NCBI GenBank assembly: GCA_963070105.1
Contig: OY718804.1
Coordinates: 4,425,317 to 4,489,316 of the forward strand
DNA length: 64,000 bases
Reading direction: 5' to 3'
From: Litomosoides sigmodontis
Taxonomy: Eukaryota > Nematoda > Chromadorea > Rhabditida > Onchocercidae
Positions 61,397 to 64,000 of this stretch are shown here, one piece after another. The translations under genes were made by a program, and so were the position numbers. The notes under the pieces were generated by a model. That model was not told the origin of the DNA. It saw only the letters and a list, made by a program, of their open reading frames with translations, and made no database searches. The stretch's first letter is position 1. Each line of letters begins with the position of its first letter.

Positions 61397-63057
61397 ATGA
61401 TAAGTGCAGGATTAGGAGATAACGCGGAAACGTCGGAAAGGTAATCCAAAAGATGATCCGTGTGCCTAACTTGTCAAAGATTTGGCTAATAGTAAGCTGG
61501 CCAACAGGTGATTCCAGTACTTTAGAAGTTGCGTACGCTAAACTGCTGTCACTTCATGTTTTATAATTATGTGTTATCTCATGCAAATATATGGATTTCT
61601 GTAGCGTGCGATAATTTCGGTCGGAAGAAATCGTTGGAAACTTAACATGCCGAACAGGAATGAAGTTTCAGGAACTTAATCATCCTAACCCGAAATTGAT
61701 ACTGGTACTGTTTGCCTTTCAATGAATTTTATTGGCGAGATGGAGAATCTTCCGCCTCCAAATAATGTCGAGAATACATATATGCGAAGGTTATCATTCG
61801 GAGTTGAATAGCTAGTTTGCGGTTGATTATTTCCTTAATTATTTTCCGGAATAGAATAGTACCCAATCCTTCCATCATTTTCCCACTAGCTATCATAATC
61901 GCTTCTGAAAAGGAGAAAATTGCGATTGTGACAAGTCAGCTATTATTGTAAAGTTATCCGTTAATATAAATCAAAATAAGGGGTAAAAACGATACCATAA
62001 TTCGACTCGAAATAAACACTCATTTTATTTTGTCAATATATTTTCTTATGAAGTCAAAATACCTAAGCGTACAGGTTCTACCACCAGAAACATGCCGAAC
62101 TGGAATTTGAGATGCAAAGTTTACGAGAGCTAAGGCATCCGGAATATGCCAGTACAATACAGATGCTGGAAGAGCAGTTTAGGACTGAACTTGAAGCAGA
62201 AGAAATCTCTGACCAGGTAGTGCTAGTTTTGTTCGTGGTTTTCGTCTCCGACGCCGATTTACTTCTAACGTAATGAATTCTAACGACAATCTCATGATTA
62301 TTTCTGAGACTGATCACGTTCTATCCAAATGTTTTGGTCATATCTCCATGTGGGCTTTTTGTTGTTGTCTTTACGGTCTTTGTGCGGAAAGAGGGGTGGT
62401 CTAAGTGGAGTGGGATTTTCCATTTTTGTTCGTTAATGGACTGGTCACTCTTGATAGGAGCTGATAATGTTTTCAGTTTCGCTTCCTAATATTATGCAAC
62501 CTCCCATCGCCTCTATTCGGTTCATGAAGGAGTAACTTGGCATATATTATGTTTATGTTTGGTAATGTTCACGTTTGTAGCTCGAGAAAGAGCGCATCGA
62601 AGAGCAGTATGAACGAGAGAAAGAAGCAGCTGAAAGAGAACTCGAAGAGCGATTAACAGAACTCATGGAGGCTATGATTCAGGAATGTGAAGAACAGAAG
62701 AAAAAGATCGATCATGAATTTCATAATTCAGATATTTCCAGTGCGCCAGCAAATGATTTCCCCAGCAAAAAAAGTCTTCGGAGGTACAGATTTTCCATTT
62801 CTGCATCACTAGTGGAGAATGACTTCCTTCTTACGTAGAAGTTAAAAAGCCTCCTGCAAATTAATTTGAATGTTTTAAACACATTTTAAGTATTCAACTT
62901 TTTGTGTTGAATTTCTAGGAGGCCGAATGAACCAACACCGTATAGTGAAAAGCACACGCATGCCAAAACACGTCCTAACATTGCGGATGCTCTTACAGAT
63001 CAAGAGATTCAAGAAGATCTTCTGCTGTTAGAAGAAGCTGAATTGAAAAACATGTAG
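61397..63057 (+). CDS. SDS3/BRMS1-family Sin3-HDAC corepressor subunit
   Basis: Four exons: 61397-61440, 62075-62216, 62581-62783, 62919-63057; about 175 residues (human SUDS3 about 328, BRMS1 about 246). The core is a long charged coiled coil (FYHQKHAELEFEMQSLRELR; LEKERIEEQYEREKEAAERE), followed by the diagnostic LRRRPNEPTPYSEKHTH and ALTDQEIQEDL, which match human SDS3 LRRRPNDPVPIPDK and LLTDEQIMEDL. Family members scaffold histone deacetylase into the Sin3 complex and repress transcription in the nucleus. The protein stops soon after the LTDQEI motif and lacks the acidic N-terminal extension of vertebrate SDS3. The exons from 62075 on are firm; the first exon is chosen because its good donor (AAAG/gtaatc) gives the required phase, but another 5' end is possible. 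Confidence 0.85.
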
Positions 63058-63118
63058 GAAAGTCCTATTTCTATTAGGATTTTTTCAGTGACGAAGCTCA
63101 ATTAGTTGATCTGGGTGG

Positions 63119-63172
63119 GACTGATCGTTGGATCAGTCATGGTTATCCCATTCATCGAATGGAATAACCATG
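63119..63172. repeat. Two consecutive stem-loops after the SDS3-like stop codon
   Basis: GACTGATC (63119-63126) pairs with GATCAGTC (63131-63138) across GTTG. Starting on the same last base, arms 63138-63153 and 63157-63172 pair at 15 of 16 positions around a 3-nt loop. They begin 62 bp after the stop codon, so they probably lie in the 3' UTR. Confidence 0.85.
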
Positions 63173-63622
63173 ACAAAATCACTAGTTCCACTGAACTTCC
63201 AGAAGTTTAGCGTCTGGGACAAATTAAACCTGCAGGATAACATTTTCGTGAGTTTATAAAGAGTAACAATTACCAGCATGAAAAGTAATCCGTTATTAAC
63301 TCTTATATGCTTTTCTGCGAAGTGCTAGTGATGTGTTCTGTATGCTTGTCTTAAAACTCAAAGTGTTTTTGCAGCTCCAGAAGGTGTTTGTGCGGGTAGT
63401 CTCAAATTTTGTTGAATTGTTCATTGCTCACTCAAAGTTATTTGATGCTCTATGTTATATCTATTCGATCTCAGTGAAATGCGTCTTCTGTACAAAGCTT
63501 CCTTTTTATATTAGTTCATTTTTTATAAATTTAGAAAGTGGAGGATTCACTGCTGCAACTTCTTAATTTCTAGGTTTACCAATTGTTTTTAATATTTTGT
63601 GATTTTTCGAGATGATATTTTG

Positions 63623-63639
63623 CTCGGGATTTTCCCGAG
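63623..63639. repeat. Short perfect hairpin
   Basis: CTCGGGA (63623-63629) and TCCCGAG (63633-63639) with a 3-nt loop; an outer GAGAT/ATCTC pairing is also possible. Confidence 0.7.
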
Positions 63640-63846
63640 TCTTGAAATCTCATTTGAAATTTACTGCATGGCTTTTAGACTCTTCTTGCAGTCTAGAGGC
63701 TTTTCGGTTTGTCTAATACATGATCCATTCCTCATTTTTGGTCATTTGAAAATCTTATTCCCATGCTTTTGTGAATTCTTTTCTCTGTGTTTTGGAGTTC
63801 TGCTGATCTCATCATTTCCCTAGACTGTCTTACAAATACATTACAG

Positions 63847-63966
63847 CGAAAAGCTGTATTGGATAGCTTCCGCCAACATTCTGTTTCTGACACCTCGGCA
63901 AATTTTCGAAATATGAACGCTTCATTTATCACGCTTCATATTTCACCTGGGCTTCCTCTGAGTGTT
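63847..63966 (+). CDS. Possible internal exon of an unidentified + strand gene
   Basis: A 120-bp stretch, open in one frame, flanked by a good acceptor (acattacag) and donor (gtatgt), encoding RKAVLDSFRQHSVSDTSANF and 20 more residues. Base composition is less T-rich than its surroundings. No family recognised; the rest of the gene would lie beyond the window. Confidence 0.35.
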
Positions 63967-64000
63967 GTATGTGTATTTCCATATTTTCTAAATTTAGTCA

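Larger units (their letters stand above)
63058..64000. other. 3' flank of the SDS3-like gene and start of next locus
   Basis: Holds consecutive stem-loops at 63119-63172, another at 63623-63639, and a possible exon at 63847-63966. The frames 63333-63566 and 63599-63823 are T-rich and look like chance. Confidence 0.45.

Noticed and set aside
1..64000. CRISPR array, operon of prokaryotic type, or mobile integrative element
   Set aside because: No spaced direct repeats, Shine-Dalgarno-led gene strings, integrase or transposase found; the genes have spliceosomal introns throughout.

Overview
This window is AT-rich eukaryotic nuclear DNA with dense short introns, GT..TTTCAG-style splice sites and conserved animal proteins. 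A neuropeptide exon encoding SNAELINGLIGM..., the hallmark of nematode PDF-1, together with acceptor-like sites a few bases upstream of several start codons (as expected for spliced-leader trans-splicing), points to a nematode. AT-richness and introns of about 100-1000 bp fit a parasitic clade III (filarial or spirurid-like) worm; that last step is inference. I see no plasmid, phage, CRISPR array, rRNA or convincing tRNA.

Layout. (1) 94-3212 (+): 3' part of an inositol polyphosphate 4-phosphatase (INPP4 family). (2) 5717-17331 (-): a 33-exon SLK/LOK-type Ste20 kinase (C. elegans gck-4 type). (3) 19845-26523 (+): LRRFIP-type coiled-coil protein. (4) 27353-29691 (+): pdf-1 neuropeptide precursor. 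(5) 31693-35787 (-): mitochondrial ribosomal protein L44. (6) About 5 kb without a supported gene. (7) 40815-45540 (+): cyclin A. (8) 46942-52890 (-): protein with four SH3 domains, whose 2.6-kb first intron contains, on the same strand, an intronless TAF8 gene (51120-52166). (9) 54597-61073 (-): N4BP2-like protein with a P-loop kinase domain and a Smr domain. (10) 61397-63057 (+): SDS3/BRMS1-family Sin3-HDAC subunit, divergent from gene 9 with only about 320 bp between the start codons. (11) A possible exon of a further + strand gene at 63847-63966.

The genes are housekeeping, signalling, cell-cycle and chromatin/transcription functions plus one neuropeptide. They do not form an operon or a pathway cluster; shared control is plausible only at the divergent pairs. 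Gene models were built by hand: reading phase was followed across every junction, and protein-family similarity was judged from memory without a database search.

The least ordinary signals are non-coding or structural: a perfect 22-bp palindrome in a gck-4 intron, further long hairpins at 10170, 36466 and 63119, the nested intronless TAF8, a tandemly duplicated destruction-box segment in cyclin A, a pdf-1 locus with a single PDF peptide, and repeated use of AAG-type 3' splice sites. I did not find a clearly undescribed multi-gene system.
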